NCBI GenBank assembly: GCA_020735665.1 | Contig: CP085928.1 | Coordinates: 372,001-436,000 of the forward strand | Source: Lachnospiraceae bacterium GAM79 | GTDB lineage: Bacteria; Bacillota; Clostridia; Lachnospirales; Lachnospiraceae | DNA: 64,000 nt | Direction: 5' to 3' | In this document: positions 46,095-55,667 of the stretch, piece after piece | How the letters are laid out: each line of letters opens with the position of its first letter | Position numbering within the stretch: the stretch's first letter is position 1 | Made by a program: the position numbers and the translations under genes | The notes under the pieces: model-generated | The model's input: the letters and a program-made list of their open reading frames with translations, nothing else | Told to the model about the DNA's origin: nothing | The model's database searches: none

Positions 46095-47685
46095 GAAGAA
46101 GTTATTCAAAGGATTTGCCGGCTTCTGTGCCGGACTTATGATGCTTACACCTGCGGCTTATCTGGTACATGCGGAGGCAGATAATAATGTGCAGGATCAG
46201 ACAGAAGCATCTGCCATATCAGATAATACAGGAAGTGATGCAGCAAAGACAGATGCTGCCGATGTACAGAAGTCGGATGATACGATCGTGCTTCGAGTAT
46301 CCAACTGGGAAGAATATATCGACCTTGGAGAATGGGATGAGGACGAAGTAATCGACCTGGAAGATGGAACCGAGATCTTCGGTGAGAATTCCATGGTGAC
46401 GGATTTTGAGAACTGGTACTATGAGACATATGGTCAGAAGGTAAAGGTGGAATATTCCTGTTTTGGAACAAATGAAGACCTTTATAACATGCTTACTCTT
46501 GGTGATAAATACGATCTGGTTTGTCCATCCGACTACATGATCATGAAGCTGATGGCAGAAGAAAAAGTAGTTCCGTTTTCGGATTCGTTTTATGACACGA
46601 GTATAGAGGAAAATTATTATGCAAAGGGAGTATCTCCATATATCAGACAGACCTTTGATGAAAATGAGATCAATGGTGAGAGCTGGAGCAAATATGCAGC
46701 CGGATATATGTGGGGTGTAACCGGTATCTTATATAATCCGGAGGAGATAACGGAGGAAGAAGCAGGTACATGGAATATCTTGGATAATCCGAAGTTTGCA
46801 CGTCAGGTTACGATCAAGGATAATGTGCGTGATTCTTATTTTGCGGCACTTGGTATTTTAAAGCAGGACGAACTGACATCAGAGGAATTCACAAATGCAG
46901 ATACTTATCATGATGATCTGCTTCGGGTAATGAATGATGTCAGCCCGGAAACGATACAGGAAGTACAGGATCTGCTTCAGGATATGAAGGACAATGTATA
47001 TTCCTTTGAGACAGACAGTGGTAAGGCAGATATGGTATCCGGCAAGGTACTTGCAAATTATCAGTGGTCCGGTGATGCGGTTTATGCGATGGATCAGGCA
47101 GAAGAAGATGATCTTTATCTTGATTTCGCCGTGCCGAAGGAATCTACTAATCTCTGGTTTGATGGCTGGGTGATGTTAAAGGATGGTATCGATGAAGATG
47201 CCAGAAAACAACAGGTAGCAGAAAGCTTTGTGAACTTTCTTTCAAGACCGGACAATGCAGTCAGAAATATGTACTACATCGGATATACTTCTGTTATTGC
47301 AGGAGGCGAAGATGATAATACAGTATTTGATTATCTGAACTGGAATTATGGTGCGGAAGATGGAGAAGAAGATACAACAGAATATCCGCTTGGTTATTTC
47401 TTCAGTGGTGATAATTCGGATCCTGATTACATCATAACAGCTCCGGAGGAGCAGACAAGACGTCAGCTCTATGCCCAGTATCCGGACGAAGCGGCGATCG
47501 AGCGAAGTGCGATCATGCAGTACTTTGATGCAGATGCCAGCAAACGGATCAATCAGATGTGGATCAATGTCCGCTGCTATAACATTAAGGATGTAACTCC
47601 GCAGGTGTGGGTGATTGTAGTAATATTGATCCTTGCGGCAGCAGGGCTCATCGTGCATTATAAGCGTTCTCATTACCATAGTTAA
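46087..47685 (+). CDS. potD: Polyamine-binding protein PotD with a C-terminal membrane anchor
   Basis: 532 residues, about 180 more than a standard PotD. A signal peptide (KLFKGFAGFCAGLMMLTPAA) lacks a lipobox Cys. The binding domain has RVSNWEEYID, KYDLVCPSDYMIMKLMAEEK and WGVTGILYNPEEI, as in polyamine-binding proteins. An acidic Asp/Glu-rich insert follows the first strand. At the very end VWVIVVILILAAAGLIVHYK is a membrane helix with a basic tail, so the protein seems anchored by its C-terminus and not by lipid. The ATG at 46087 lies inside the end of potC. Confidence 0.85.
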   Translation: MNKKKLFKGFAGFCAGLMMLTPAAYLVHAEADNNVQDQTEASAISDNTGSDAAKTDAADVQKSDDTIVLRVSNWEEYIDLGEWDEDEVIDLEDGTEIFGENSMVTDFENWYYETYGQKVKVEYSCFGTNEDLYNMLTLGDKYDLVCPSDYMIMKLMAEEKVVPFSDSFYDTSIEENYYAKGVSPYIRQTFDENEINGESWSKYAAGYMWGVTGILYNPEEITEEEAGTWNILDNPKFARQVTIKDNVRDSYFAALGILKQDELTSEEFTNADTYHDDLLRVMNDVSPETIQEVQDLLQDMKDNVYSFETDSGKADMVSGKVLANYQWSGDAVYAMDQAEEDDLYLDFAVPKESTNLWFDGWVMLKDGIDEDARKQQVAESFVNFLSRPDNAVRNMYYIGYTSVIAGGEDDNTVFDYLNWNYGAEDGEEDTTEYPLGYFFSGDNSDPDYIITAPEEQTRRQLYAQYPDEAAIERSAIMQYFDADASKRINQMWINVRCYNIKDVTPQVWVIVVILILAAAGLIVHYKRSHYHS

Positions 47686-48090
47686 TAGTAAGTTGCAAGT
47701 ATAGTGCCGGTGATTGACAGAAAGTTTAAAGAATAAAAATAGGAATCTTTTATGTTTTGAACACACAATCGTTAGTTTTTTATTTGACTTTTGTGGAACA
47801 AGATATGAAGGGTTCCTCTTTTTTGTGGGCGTTACCAGGTCAGTGCGAAATCAAATAATGCAAAATTATCACGGATATTTTCTGACCGGGTTGATACCGG
47901 ATGACACGAATCCGAAGAAATGGACGAATGAAAGCTGTCCAAAGCATGAATAATAAGATGAAATAATTTTTCAGTGATATTTGAGGAATTTTGGGATTAT
48001 AATAGATTTAAATGGCATTAATAAATAAAAAATGTTATTATAACTACATAATATATGAATAAAAATAATCAGGAACAGGAGGAAAATTTT
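47686..48090. other. Gene-poor, AT-rich spacer
   Basis: About 400 bases without a gene I can support. A weak stem with AGGAATC and GGTTCCT around 47741-47826, followed by CTTTTTT, could terminate potABCD. A TATAAT at 47998-48003 may be the -10 box for the HEPN/MNT pair. A short frame at 47714-47953 starts at TTG and has no recognisable features. Confidence 0.4.
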
Positions 48091-48417
48091 ATGACAAGAC
48101 AGGAAGTTTTAATGACCTTTGCACAGGGTACTAAAAAAATATTGGAAAATAATTTCTCTAAAATTATTGTCTATGGTTCTTATGCTCGTGGTGATTATAA
48201 GGAAAATTCAGATATTGATGTTATGATATTAACCCCCTTTTCAAAAGAAGAAATAGAACAAGTCGAGAACAAAATTTTTGATCTTGCTTTTGAATTAGAA
48301 TTGGAATCAGGCATTGTGATTAATCCTGTTCTGGAAAATGAGGAACATTATAAATATTGGTTGGGGGCATTGCCGTTTTTTGATAATGTAGAGAAGGAGG
48401 GGATAGTAATTGGATGA
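48091..48417 (+). CDS. MNT-type nucleotidyltransferase (antitoxin-like)
   Basis: 108 residues, minimal nucleotidyltransferase fold. GSYARGDYKENSDIDVMI contains the GSxxRG and both Asp of the active-site loop, and a third acidic position lies near ELESGIVINPV. Such proteins pair with HEPN domains in type VII toxin-antitoxin systems, where the MNT AMPylates the HEPN toxin. AGGAGG lies nine bases before the ATG at 48091. Base composition is clearly more AT-rich than neighbouring genes, suggesting transfer. It overlaps the HEPN gene by eight bases. Confidence 0.85.
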   Translation: MTRQEVLMTFAQGTKKILENNFSKIIVYGSYARGDYKENSDIDVMILTPFSKEEIEQVENKIFDLAFELELESGIVINPVLENEEHYKYWLGALPFFDNVEKEGIVIG

Positions 48418-48799
48418 GAGACAAAAGAATTTAAGTAATTATCGAATTGCTGAAGCTGAAGATAGTTTGAAAGTAGCAGCACATTGTTTAAAAGAAGGTT
48501 TGTATAAGGATTCGATTAATCGGTCTTACTATGCTGCATTTTATGCAGTAAAAGCTATATTGGCGTTGAGTACAGTTGATTTTAAGCGTCATAAAGATGT
48601 TATGGGATACTTTAATAAAGAATATGTGGCTAAAGAAATATTTCCGCGTGAAATAGGAAGAAAGCTTGGAACGCTACAAAGAGTACGTGAAAAAAGTGAT
48701 TATGATGATTTCTATATTGCGTCGCGAGAAAAAGCGGAAGAACAGTTTCAGACAGCGAAGCTGGTTATTGGTGAGGTAAAAAAATATTTGGAGGAGTAA
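48410..48799 (+). CDS. HEPN domain protein (toxin-like), TTG start
   Basis: 129 residues, four-helix HEPN fold: RIAEAEDSLKVAAHCLKEGL, YKDSINRSYYAAFYAVKAIL and a C-terminal helix EEQFQTAKLVIGEVKKYL. The motif where active HEPN ribonucleases have Arg-X4-6-His reads RSYYAAFY, with Tyr instead of His. The TTG at 48410 is used because GGAGGGG lies seven bases before it; the nearby ATG is in a frame that stops at once. Low GC like its partner. Role as toxin is inferred from pairing. Confidence 0.8.
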   Translation: MDERQKNLSNYRIAEAEDSLKVAAHCLKEGLYKDSINRSYYAAFYAVKAILALSTVDFKRHKDVMGYFNKEYVAKEIFPREIGRKLGTLQRVREKSDYDDFYIASREKAEEQFQTAKLVIGEVKKYLEE

Positions 48800-48818
48800 T
48801 AAAGATAATGATAATAAT

Positions 48819-48850
48819 AGAAGCCTAGGAGAAATTTCTCCCAGGCTTCT
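48819..48850. terminator. Bidirectional terminator
   Basis: AGAAGCCT, GGAGAAATTTCTCC and AGGCTTCT give a near-perfect 14-15 bp stem with A- and T-rich flanks between convergent genes. Confidence 0.8.
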
Positions 48851-48867
48851 ATTTTGGATACTATAAA

Positions 48868-49509
48868 TTATAATTCAGAATAACCATAGCTGTTTACAAT
48901 AGCTTCAATGCGGTTTCCGGCCTGACACATTGGACACTGATCATGAGGATAAGTCTTGTAATCAGGGAGATCCTTTTCGGTAAACAGTGCATGTACCGGA
49001 TAGCCGTCAACCTCTGTCGCAACAGAGAAGATAGCAGAGATACCTGCGATAGAACCACCGTAGTATTTGATACACTCCAGACTCTTTTTGATCGTTTTAC
49101 CGGTTGTAGCAGATGCGATCAGAAGAAGCACATGCTTGCCTTCGATCATTGGCTGGAGGTTGTCACGGAAGATCAACTGACCGGAGCTGTGAACCTCAGG
49201 TGTAACAACGTAGATGGACTTGTGCTGGTTCATGGAAGTGATACCGTTCTGGCTTAAGGTTTCTGCCAGATAAGCACCGATCACTTCAGTACCATCCATG
49301 CAGACGATCGTATCAACGATAGTTGATGCTACATATTCGGTTCCCATGGATTTGGCAGCGGCAGCAGCCATAGTGCCTCTGACTTTCAGGGTTGTCATAT
49401 CAATGTACTGGTTGATATGAGAATGGTTTGTAGCAAAGTGACCGTTCATCACTTTGATGTATAACTGATTGTTGTAAGAAGATGTTAATTTCATTGCGTC
49501 ATGTTTCAT
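48868..49509 (-). CDS. Phosphoribosyltransferase-like protein (orotate PRTase-related), altered PRPP motif
   Basis: 213 residues. The fold pattern follows type I PRTases: a hood, TEYVASTIVDTIVCMDGTEV, then VLLLIASATTGKTIKKSLEC at the PRPP loop. The usual two acidic residues of that loop (as in VDDVITTG) are replaced by Ile-Ala, while TTGKT is kept, so PRPP use is doubtful. A C-terminal CPMCQAGNRIEAI has a CxxC, perhaps a metal site. The ATG at 49509 follows GGGTGG. It lies 41 bases downstream of the aminotransferase-like gene on the same strand. Confidence 0.6.
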   Translation of the reverse strand: MKHDAMKLTSSYNNQLYIKVMNGHFATNHSHINQYIDMTTLKVRGTMAAAAAKSMGTEYVASTIVDTIVCMDGTEVIGAYLAETLSQNGITSMNQHKSIYVVTPEVHSSGQLIFRDNLQPMIEGKHVLLLIASATTGKTIKKSLECIKYYGGSIAGISAIFSVATEVDGYPVHALFTEKDLPDYKTYPHDQCPMCQAGNRIEAIVNSYGYSEL

Positions 49510-49550
49510 ATGTATGTACCACCCTTTCATTTAAATAACATATATAGTTG

Positions 49551-50621
49551 TTATACGATCTCTAAAATTGTATTTACGACCAGATCATTCTGTTCCGGAT
49601 TCATGAAGCAGAAGCGGATATAAGAATTATCCAGTCCTGTGATATCTGCACAGCTTCTGATATACAATCCCTTACTCTGACAATGATCCACAACCGTCTG
49701 TGCGGAAATGTCTTTTTTCAGTAATTTGACCAGAATAAAATTCGCATCCGGCTTATAGAGCTTGATCGTCTTGCGGCTTGCCAGTGCAGAATAGACCAGA
49801 TTCCGTTCCGTCTTCATCAGTGTCTGGGTTTTGCTTATATAAGAAGCATCCTTGAACATATCGATGCCGGCTGCCTCTGCAAGTGTATTGATCGCATAAG
49901 GAAATCCTGTGATCGACATTGTCTTTTTAAATACCGGATTTGATGTAATTGCATAGGCTAATCGAAGTCCGGGTACTGCAAAGAATTTGCTTGTATTTCT
50001 GAGAACGTAGAGATTGTCATATTCCTTAACCAGCGGAATAGCGGTGCAATCATCCTTATCCTGAACGAAATCCATATACTCCTCGTCAACGACCAGTGCA
50101 ATATCATTTCCTGTACAGATCTTTGCGATGAATTCCAGAGATTCGCGGTCGATGACCTGTGATGTTGTTCCGTTTGGATTCGAGATAAATACCATATCAA
50201 TGGATTCATTTAACGTAGAGATGAAATCCGCAATATCCAGTTCGTAGTTTTCTTCTTCGGATAACTGATAGTATGTGATATCACAGCCGTTCATTTTCAG
50301 GACCTTCTCATAGTTGTGTGCTCCCGGTGAAAGAAGAACAGCATGCTTTGGACTGTTGAATTCGATCAGGAGTTTGATAAATTCATATGAGCAGCTTCCG
50401 ACAATGATATCGTCCGGATCCGCACCTGAATAGCCTGCGATACTTTCCTTTAATCTTGTATATGAGCCATCCGGGTAACGCTTCAGATCTTCGATGCTGT
50501 TAAGAATGACATTTTTGACAGAATCCGGAACCCCGAGCGGATTCATGTTCAGGTCAAATCTTACAGATTCATTCTGGGAGAGCAGATTGCTTCCAGAAAG
50601 ATGTGATGTACTTTTTCCCAT
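49551..50621 (-). CDS. Aminotransferase class I/II, HisC/CobD-like
   Basis: 356 residues, fold-type I. LNMNPLGVPDSVKNVI near the start, SCSYEFIKLLI, FISNPNGTTSQVI and the PLP lysine in RNTSKFFAVPGLRLAYA match the HisC/CobD branch; FFAVPGLRLAY resembles CobD (threonine-phosphate decarboxylase). No histidine or cobalamin genes adjoin, and its partner is a PRTase-like gene, so the substrate is open. The ATG at 50621 follows GAGGAA; the longer start at 50642 lacks a site. Confidence 0.75.
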   Translation of the reverse strand: MGKSTSHLSGSNLLSQNESVRFDLNMNPLGVPDSVKNVILNSIEDLKRYPDGSYTRLKESIAGYSGADPDDIIVGSCSYEFIKLLIEFNSPKHAVLLSPGAHNYEKVLKMNGCDITYYQLSEEENYELDIADFISTLNESIDMVFISNPNGTTSQVIDRESLEFIAKICTGNDIALVVDEEYMDFVQDKDDCTAIPLVKEYDNLYVLRNTSKFFAVPGLRLAYAITSNPVFKKTMSITGFPYAINTLAEAAGIDMFKDASYISKTQTLMKTERNLVYSALASRKTIKLYKPDANFILVKLLKKDISAQTVVDHCQSKGLYIRSCADITGLDNSYIRFCFMNPEQNDLVVNTILEIV

Positions 50622-50650
50622 AAAAAATTCCTCTTTTTCCATATATAATG

Positions 50651-50679
50651 TTTCAAAAAACTATTTATTTTGCTATAAT
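50651..50679 (+). promoter_or_regulatory. Promoter of the DUF5717 operon
   Basis: TTTCAA, 17 bases and a perfect TATAAT; the leader to the ATG is about 95 bases. Confidence 0.45.
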
Positions 50680-50779
50680 CAAAATATATGTTTTTATATA
50701 ATTATACCGATTCGGGGATTTAATTACAAGAAAAATACATGAGTTTTAATAAAATGATTACGAAAGCAAGGAGAACCAG

Positions 50780-53700
50780 ATGAAAGGGATCGTAGAACAG
50801 TACGCCAGAGGAGAATTCAATGTAGAAAGACCGGATATTGATATTTCCATTGCAAAGCTGGAACTGGCTGTGGAAGCCGGCTCCGTATTTCAGGGAACCT
50901 TTAAGGTGGTATCAAAAAATGATGTGCCGATCAAATTGATGGTATATGACAGCAGATACCTGTTCGATTTCAAGAGTCATACATTTGTAGGCAGACGGAA
51001 TACGGTTGCCTTTTCTTTTGATGCCCGCGGAATCGAAGAAGGCAAGAGCTTCAAAGGACATATCAACATCATAACGGATGGCGGCGAATATAAGATTCCA
51101 TACAGCGTGGAGGTTGTACCGCCTTATGTTCTGGTCGAAGACAAACGGATCGAGGATCTGTTTCAGTTCGCGACCTTTGCAGAGGAGCACTGGGATGTAG
51201 CAGTCCAGATCTTTGACAGCCCGGAATTCGTGCGTACCTTTTTAGGGGATGATGCGATCATAAAGGGTGTCTATGAGAGCCTGAAGAAATCGTTATCCAT
51301 CAATCAGGCGATGGAAGAATTCCTTGTATATACTCATAAGAAACGTGTGCTCACCCTGACAGCAAAGCAGCGTGAGTTATTGATCGAGATGCCGGACGAG
51401 CTGGTTCGTGCAACGATCTCCGTAAATAAGAATACCTGGGGTTATACCCATACCTATATTACATCAGACAGCGATTTCCTGATCCCGGAAGCAACCAGGA
51501 TCACAGGTCAGGATTTCACCGGAAATAATTATGAACTGAACTTCCTGATCGATCCGACGAAGATCCCGGAAGGAGTATCGGCAGGTTATATCCATTTTAA
51601 TAATACCCTGCAGAATATCAGCGTGAAAGTCAGCATCAAGAAGCCGGAGGTTCAGCGAACCGAGCCGAAGAACCGTCATGTGAATTTCATGATCAAGAAA
51701 GGCCATGAGGCACTGGCAAAAGCATACATTGATTTCCGTACGGATAAGATGGCACTTGCTGATTACACGAAACGTTCGACAGAGGCACTGGAAACACTGG
51801 TCAAATACAGACCGGAGGATAATATCTACCGTCTGGGTCTGCTTCATATGAAGCTGTTAGAGGGCAAGACAGAATATGTAAAACAGGAATTTGTCCGTAT
51901 CGATGCAGATGCCGATCTGAACGAGGCAGGCAGCATGGAGAAGTGTTATTACAGTTATCTGAAAGCACTTCTGACAAAGGATAAGGATATGATCGACAGC
52001 ACGGCAAGACTTGTCCGCGGACGACTGGAACAGGAGAAGGACAAGCTGTTTTATTTCTGGCTGCTGTTATTTGTGGACTACAGTTATACAGAGGATAAAT
52101 GGAATCTCTATGAGGATATCCGGAAATTATATAATGAGGGTGTAAACAGCCCGGTTATTTACTTTGAAATATGTGATATGTTCAATAAGCAGCCGCTTAT
52201 GATGAAACGGATCGCACCGCTTGAGATCTCAGCTATCCGATGGGGTATGCGGCATGAGTTTGTATCCGAAGATGTCATTATGGAATTCGTAAAGACGGCT
52301 GCAAGAATGAAGCTCTTTGATATTCACGCATTCAAGATGCTGGAGAATATCTATGCAGCAAAGCATGATCGTATGACACTGGATACGATATGTGAAATTC
52401 TTCTCAGATTTAAAAAATGTGATAAAGAGTATCATGTATATTATCAGGATGCGGCAAATGCAGGAATTAAATATGTTGGTTTGTATGAGGGCTTCTTAAA
52501 GAGCATGGATAAGAAGACGTATCAGCCGATACCGGAATCCATTCTCCGTTATTTCAATTACAAGAATACGTTAGATGATGAAGAGCTGGCGTATCTCTAT
52601 GCAAATGTCATCATGAATAAGGCACAGAATATGAATGTGTTCCATGAGTATATTCCGGCGATCGAGAACTTCATGGAGAAGAAGATCATCGACGGAGAAG
52701 TGAGTGATGATCTGACGGTTATCTATGAAGAATTTCTGGAGCCGGAGAGCGTGAAGCCGGAATTTGCATCAAAGTTAATTAATATCATATTCAAGCAGAA
52801 GCTGACCTGTCGGAATAAGAATATTGTATCAGTGGTTGTAACACATGAGGAACTGGAAAAGAGTGAACAGGTGGATGTGATTGATGGAGAAGCTTATGTA
52901 GAGATCGTGTCAGAATCCGCTATCATTACATTACTTGACAGTCGGGGCTGCAGATATATCAATACGGTACCATACCGGCTTGAGCCGGTTGTCGGAGAAG
53001 AAAATTATCTGGATATCTGTAAAGAGTATAATCCGAAGGATTACCGTCTGTTATTATTTGAGTATAACGATATAGACAGCTTTTCATATAAGGATGCATC
53101 CGAGATCAATCTGGCGCGTGATATCTCTAACTGTCCGAATATCAGTTATCTGATCCGGCAGAGAGCACTCCGCCATATGGTTGAGTATTATCATGAGAAT
53201 TATGATGCGGACATTTTATATAAATATCTGTCACGAATTGATTTGAATTATGTGGAAGTGGAGGACGCTTCCCGGATCATTACATATTACATTTCTTTAC
53301 GGATGTATGAGCAGGCATTTAACGGAATACATCGGTTTGGATATGTAGATGTGGATGTGGATGAACTGATACGGATCGCGGAATTCGGAATATCCGATAA
53401 GCGCTATGATGATGACAGGACGTTATTATCCATTTGTGTATATCTGTACCGGAGGGGGTATGCGACACAGAAGGTTCTAGCATTTTTGATCAATAACTAT
53501 AATGGATCGTTAGAGGAAATGGCAGAGCTGTTTAAGGCAGTTAACACAAATTATCGTGATATTGATATGCTTGCAGAGAATATCTTGGCACAGATGATGT
53601 TTGCAGATGCTTATACAGAGGCAATCTTTGATATCTTTGCGCTTTATTACGCAGGCAGAAGCAGGGGCATGGTAGTCAAGGCATTTTTACGGTTCTGTGC

Positions 53701-54346
53701 ATACCAGTATATTATCAAGGATCTGAAGATTCCTGCGGATATCATGGAATGTCTGTATAAAGAGGTGGAGAAGAAGAACATTACAGATGAGATTTCAGAG
53801 ATGGCGCTGCTTTCTTATTTTGCAGGCTGCGGTGGACGGTTCTCGGCAGAACAGAAGGAATGGATCCGGAATACAGTTCGTCATTTTATAGACAGCAGTA
53901 AGATCCTGCCGTTCTTTAAAGAATTTGCATCCTTTGTAACGTTGCCGGATGATATGAAGTTTAAGACCTATCTGATCTTTAAGGGCGAGAGCGGCAGACA
54001 GATCTGGGTAAGCTACAGCTTCGGACAGGAAAGCAACAGTATGGCACATTACAAATCGGAGCGAATGAATGAGATCATACCGGGAATCTATATCAAGGAA
54101 TTTGTTGTGTTCCACGGAGAGACGCTGTTATATTCCATTGATGGTGCGGAGAGCGGTAATTCATCCATCGTTGAGAGTGATATTTTAAAGAATACAACAT
54201 GTCATAAGAAGAACAGTAATCGATTTGAGCTGATCAACAGTATGCTGATCAGTCAGGAGACAAGAAATGATCAGGAGCTGATCCAGGCGATGGATACCTA
54301 TCTGAATAACACACATTTCTTTGAGGAGAATCTGATATTGTTATAA
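50780..54346 (+). CDS. DUF5717 family giant protein: Ig-like N-terminus, helical-repeat solenoid
   Basis: 1188 residues, no signal peptide or membrane helix, so cytoplasmic. Residues 1-120 and about 200-300 look like two Ig/MSP-type beta sandwiches (LELAVEAGSVFQGTFKVVSK, SYTHTY-like strands, SAGYIHFNNTLQNISVKVSI). From about 310 on it is a long alpha solenoid with TPR-like helices, and the final 150 residues return to a beta-rich domain (GRQIWVSYSFGQESNSMAHY). I recognise it as DUF5717, known to me mainly from Lachnospiraceae. GGAGA precedes the ATG. The next gene starts 26 bases later. No function is known; a scaffold for the actin-like partner is inference. Confidence 0.7.
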   Translation: MKGIVEQYARGEFNVERPDIDISIAKLELAVEAGSVFQGTFKVVSKNDVPIKLMVYDSRYLFDFKSHTFVGRRNTVAFSFDARGIEEGKSFKGHINIITDGGEYKIPYSVEVVPPYVLVEDKRIEDLFQFATFAEEHWDVAVQIFDSPEFVRTFLGDDAIIKGVYESLKKSLSINQAMEEFLVYTHKKRVLTLTAKQRELLIEMPDELVRATISVNKNTWGYTHTYITSDSDFLIPEATRITGQDFTGNNYELNFLIDPTKIPEGVSAGYIHFNNTLQNISVKVSIKKPEVQRTEPKNRHVNFMIKKGHEALAKAYIDFRTDKMALADYTKRSTEALETLVKYRPEDNIYRLGLLHMKLLEGKTEYVKQEFVRIDADADLNEAGSMEKCYYSYLKALLTKDKDMIDSTARLVRGRLEQEKDKLFYFWLLLFVDYSYTEDKWNLYEDIRKLYNEGVNSPVIYFEICDMFNKQPLMMKRIAPLEISAIRWGMRHEFVSEDVIMEFVKTAARMKLFDIHAFKMLENIYAAKHDRMTLDTICEILLRFKKCDKEYHVYYQDAANAGIKYVGLYEGFLKSMDKKTYQPIPESILRYFNYKNTLDDEELAYLYANVIMNKAQNMNVFHEYIPAIENFMEKKIIDGEVSDDLTVIYEEFLEPESVKPEFASKLINIIFKQKLTCRNKNIVSVVVTHEELEKSEQVDVIDGEAYVEIVSESAIITLLDSRGCRYINTVPYRLEPVVGEENYLDICKEYNPKDYRLLLFEYNDIDSFSYKDASEINLARDISNCPNISYLIRQRALRHMVEYYHENYDADILYKYLSRIDLNYVEVEDASRIITYYISLRMYEQAFNGIHRFGYVDVDVDELIRIAEFGISDKRYDDDRTLLSICVYLYRRGYATQKVLAFLINNYNGSLEEMAELFKAVNTNYRDIDMLAENILAQMMFADAYTEAIFDIFALYYAGRSRGMVVKAFLRFCAYQYIIKDLKIPADIMECLYKEVEKKNITDEISEMALLSYFAGCGGRFSAEQKEWIRNTVRHFIDSSKILPFFKEFASFVTLPDDMKFKTYLIFKGESGRQIWVSYSFGQESNSMAHYKSERMNEIIPGIYIKEFVVFHGETLLYSIDGAESGNSSIVESDILKNTTCHKKNSNRFELINSMLISQETRNDQELIQAMDTYLNNTHFFEENLILL

Positions 54347-54371
54347 GACAGCAGAAACAGGAGGAGATAAC

Positions 54372-55667
54372 ATGACGGAACATCCATTATATCTGGGATT
54401 GGATCTGAGTCCGGAGTATACACAGTTAAGTTATTATAAGCTGGATGAAGGAGTACCGGAATCAATCTGTCACAGCGATTCCAAAGATACATATCTGCTT
54501 CCAAATATTATGTTTTATACAGATAAATATAAAGACGGAACCGGAGCAAAGGATGAATCCGGTTGGAGTGTCGGAGCGGTGGCTGCAGGAAAACGGTTCA
54601 AGGAAGATGGCGTGGTGGTTGACCGTATTTACCAGAAGACGATCATCAACGAGGACACGGAGATCTATGGAACAAGTTATAAAGCAAAAGACCTTCTGGT
54701 CAAAATGCTGCTGCTTCATATCCGGGAATTTACAAAACAGTTTGAAAGCTATGAGATCAGGCGGCTGGTAGTAACGATCGCAGATGCAGATATTCATATC
54801 ATCAAGGCAGTGCAGGAGTTACAGAAAGCACTTCATCTGAGTGATGAACAGTTTGAGATTACAAGCCATATAGACAGTGGAATTTATTACATCTTTAATC
54901 AGCCGGAGTCATTAAGAAATAACAGTGTGGTGCTGTTTGATTTTAACAGCAGCGGACTTGATTATTACAGATTCGATATTACGCATAACAAATCACCGGA
55001 GATCGTAGATGTATTTCATCAGAACCTGAAAGACCGCTTGACATTTTCAGCGTTTAAGAAGGACGATGAGGAGTTGGATGAGCAGTTCGCAGCAATCTGT
55101 CAGGAGCTTCTGGCAGAGACTTATGTGTCCTCGGTGTTCCTGACCGGAATTGGCTTTGCAGATAACTGGCTGAAGGAGTCGGCGACGATCCTCTGTCAGG
55201 GAAGACGGGTATTTGTCGGTCAGAATATCTATACAAAGGGAGCCTGCTACCGGGCATTTGGCGACCGGCACAGCAAGGTGCTTGACCGTTATCTGATCCG
55301 GTCGGAATATACAGTTGGCTTTGATATAGGTATCAGTTTAAATGATGACAGCAAGACATTTGTGCCGATCACCAGAGGAGGACAGGAATGGTTCCACACA
55401 AAGGGAAAATTATATATCTTTCCGGACGAATCAAATCAGGTGGAGCTGATCTATCGCAACATATTGACAGGAGATTATGATAAGGAGCATATCGAGATCC
55501 ACGGACTGCCGAAGCGTCCGCCGAAGACGACCAAGATCTCACTGGAAGCGGAATTCTACAGTGCGGAAAAGGGAGCGGTTGTTATCAGGGATGAAGGATT
55601 TGGAACGATGTTCCCGACCACAAATAAGATATATAGGAAGGAATTTGACCTGAAATGGGAAAAATAA
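54372..55667 (+). CDS. DUF5716 family protein, actin/Hsp70 ATPase-fold-like
   Basis: 431 residues. The start HPLYLGLDLSPEYTQLSYYK resembles the phosphate-1 strand-turn of actin/Hsp70 ATPases; VVLFDFNSSGLDYYRFDI near residue 185 resembles phosphate-2; VFLTGIGFADNWLKESATIL near 255 resembles the adenosine motif. The last 110 residues are a beta-rich domain (RGGQEWFHTKGKLYIF). This fold assignment is mine from motif spacing and unproven. AGGAGG precedes the ATG. It overlaps the following gene by 13 bases, which implies a joint function. Confidence 0.65.
   Translation: MTEHPLYLGLDLSPEYTQLSYYKLDEGVPESICHSDSKDTYLLPNIMFYTDKYKDGTGAKDESGWSVGAVAAGKRFKEDGVVVDRIYQKTIINEDTEIYGTSYKAKDLLVKMLLLHIREFTKQFESYEIRRLVVTIADADIHIIKAVQELQKALHLSDEQFEITSHIDSGIYYIFNQPESLRNNSVVLFDFNSSGLDYYRFDITHNKSPEIVDVFHQNLKDRLTFSAFKKDDEELDEQFAAICQELLAETYVSSVFLTGIGFADNWLKESATILCQGRRVFVGQNIYTKGACYRAFGDRHSKVLDRYLIRSEYTVGFDIGISLNDDSKTFVPITRGGQEWFHTKGKLYIFPDESNQVELIYRNILTGDYDKEHIEIHGLPKRPPKTTKISLEAEFYSAEKGAVVIRDEGFGTMFPTTNKIYRKEFDLKWEK

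Noticed and set aside
47714-47953. 79-residue protein
   Set aside because: It starts at TTG without a clear ribosome site, has no recognisable pattern, and lies in an AT-rich spacer.
49551-50621. Cobalamin biosynthesis gene cobD
   Set aside because: The PLP segment resembles CobD, but no other cobalamin gene or cobalamin riboswitch is nearby, so the symbol was not assigned.
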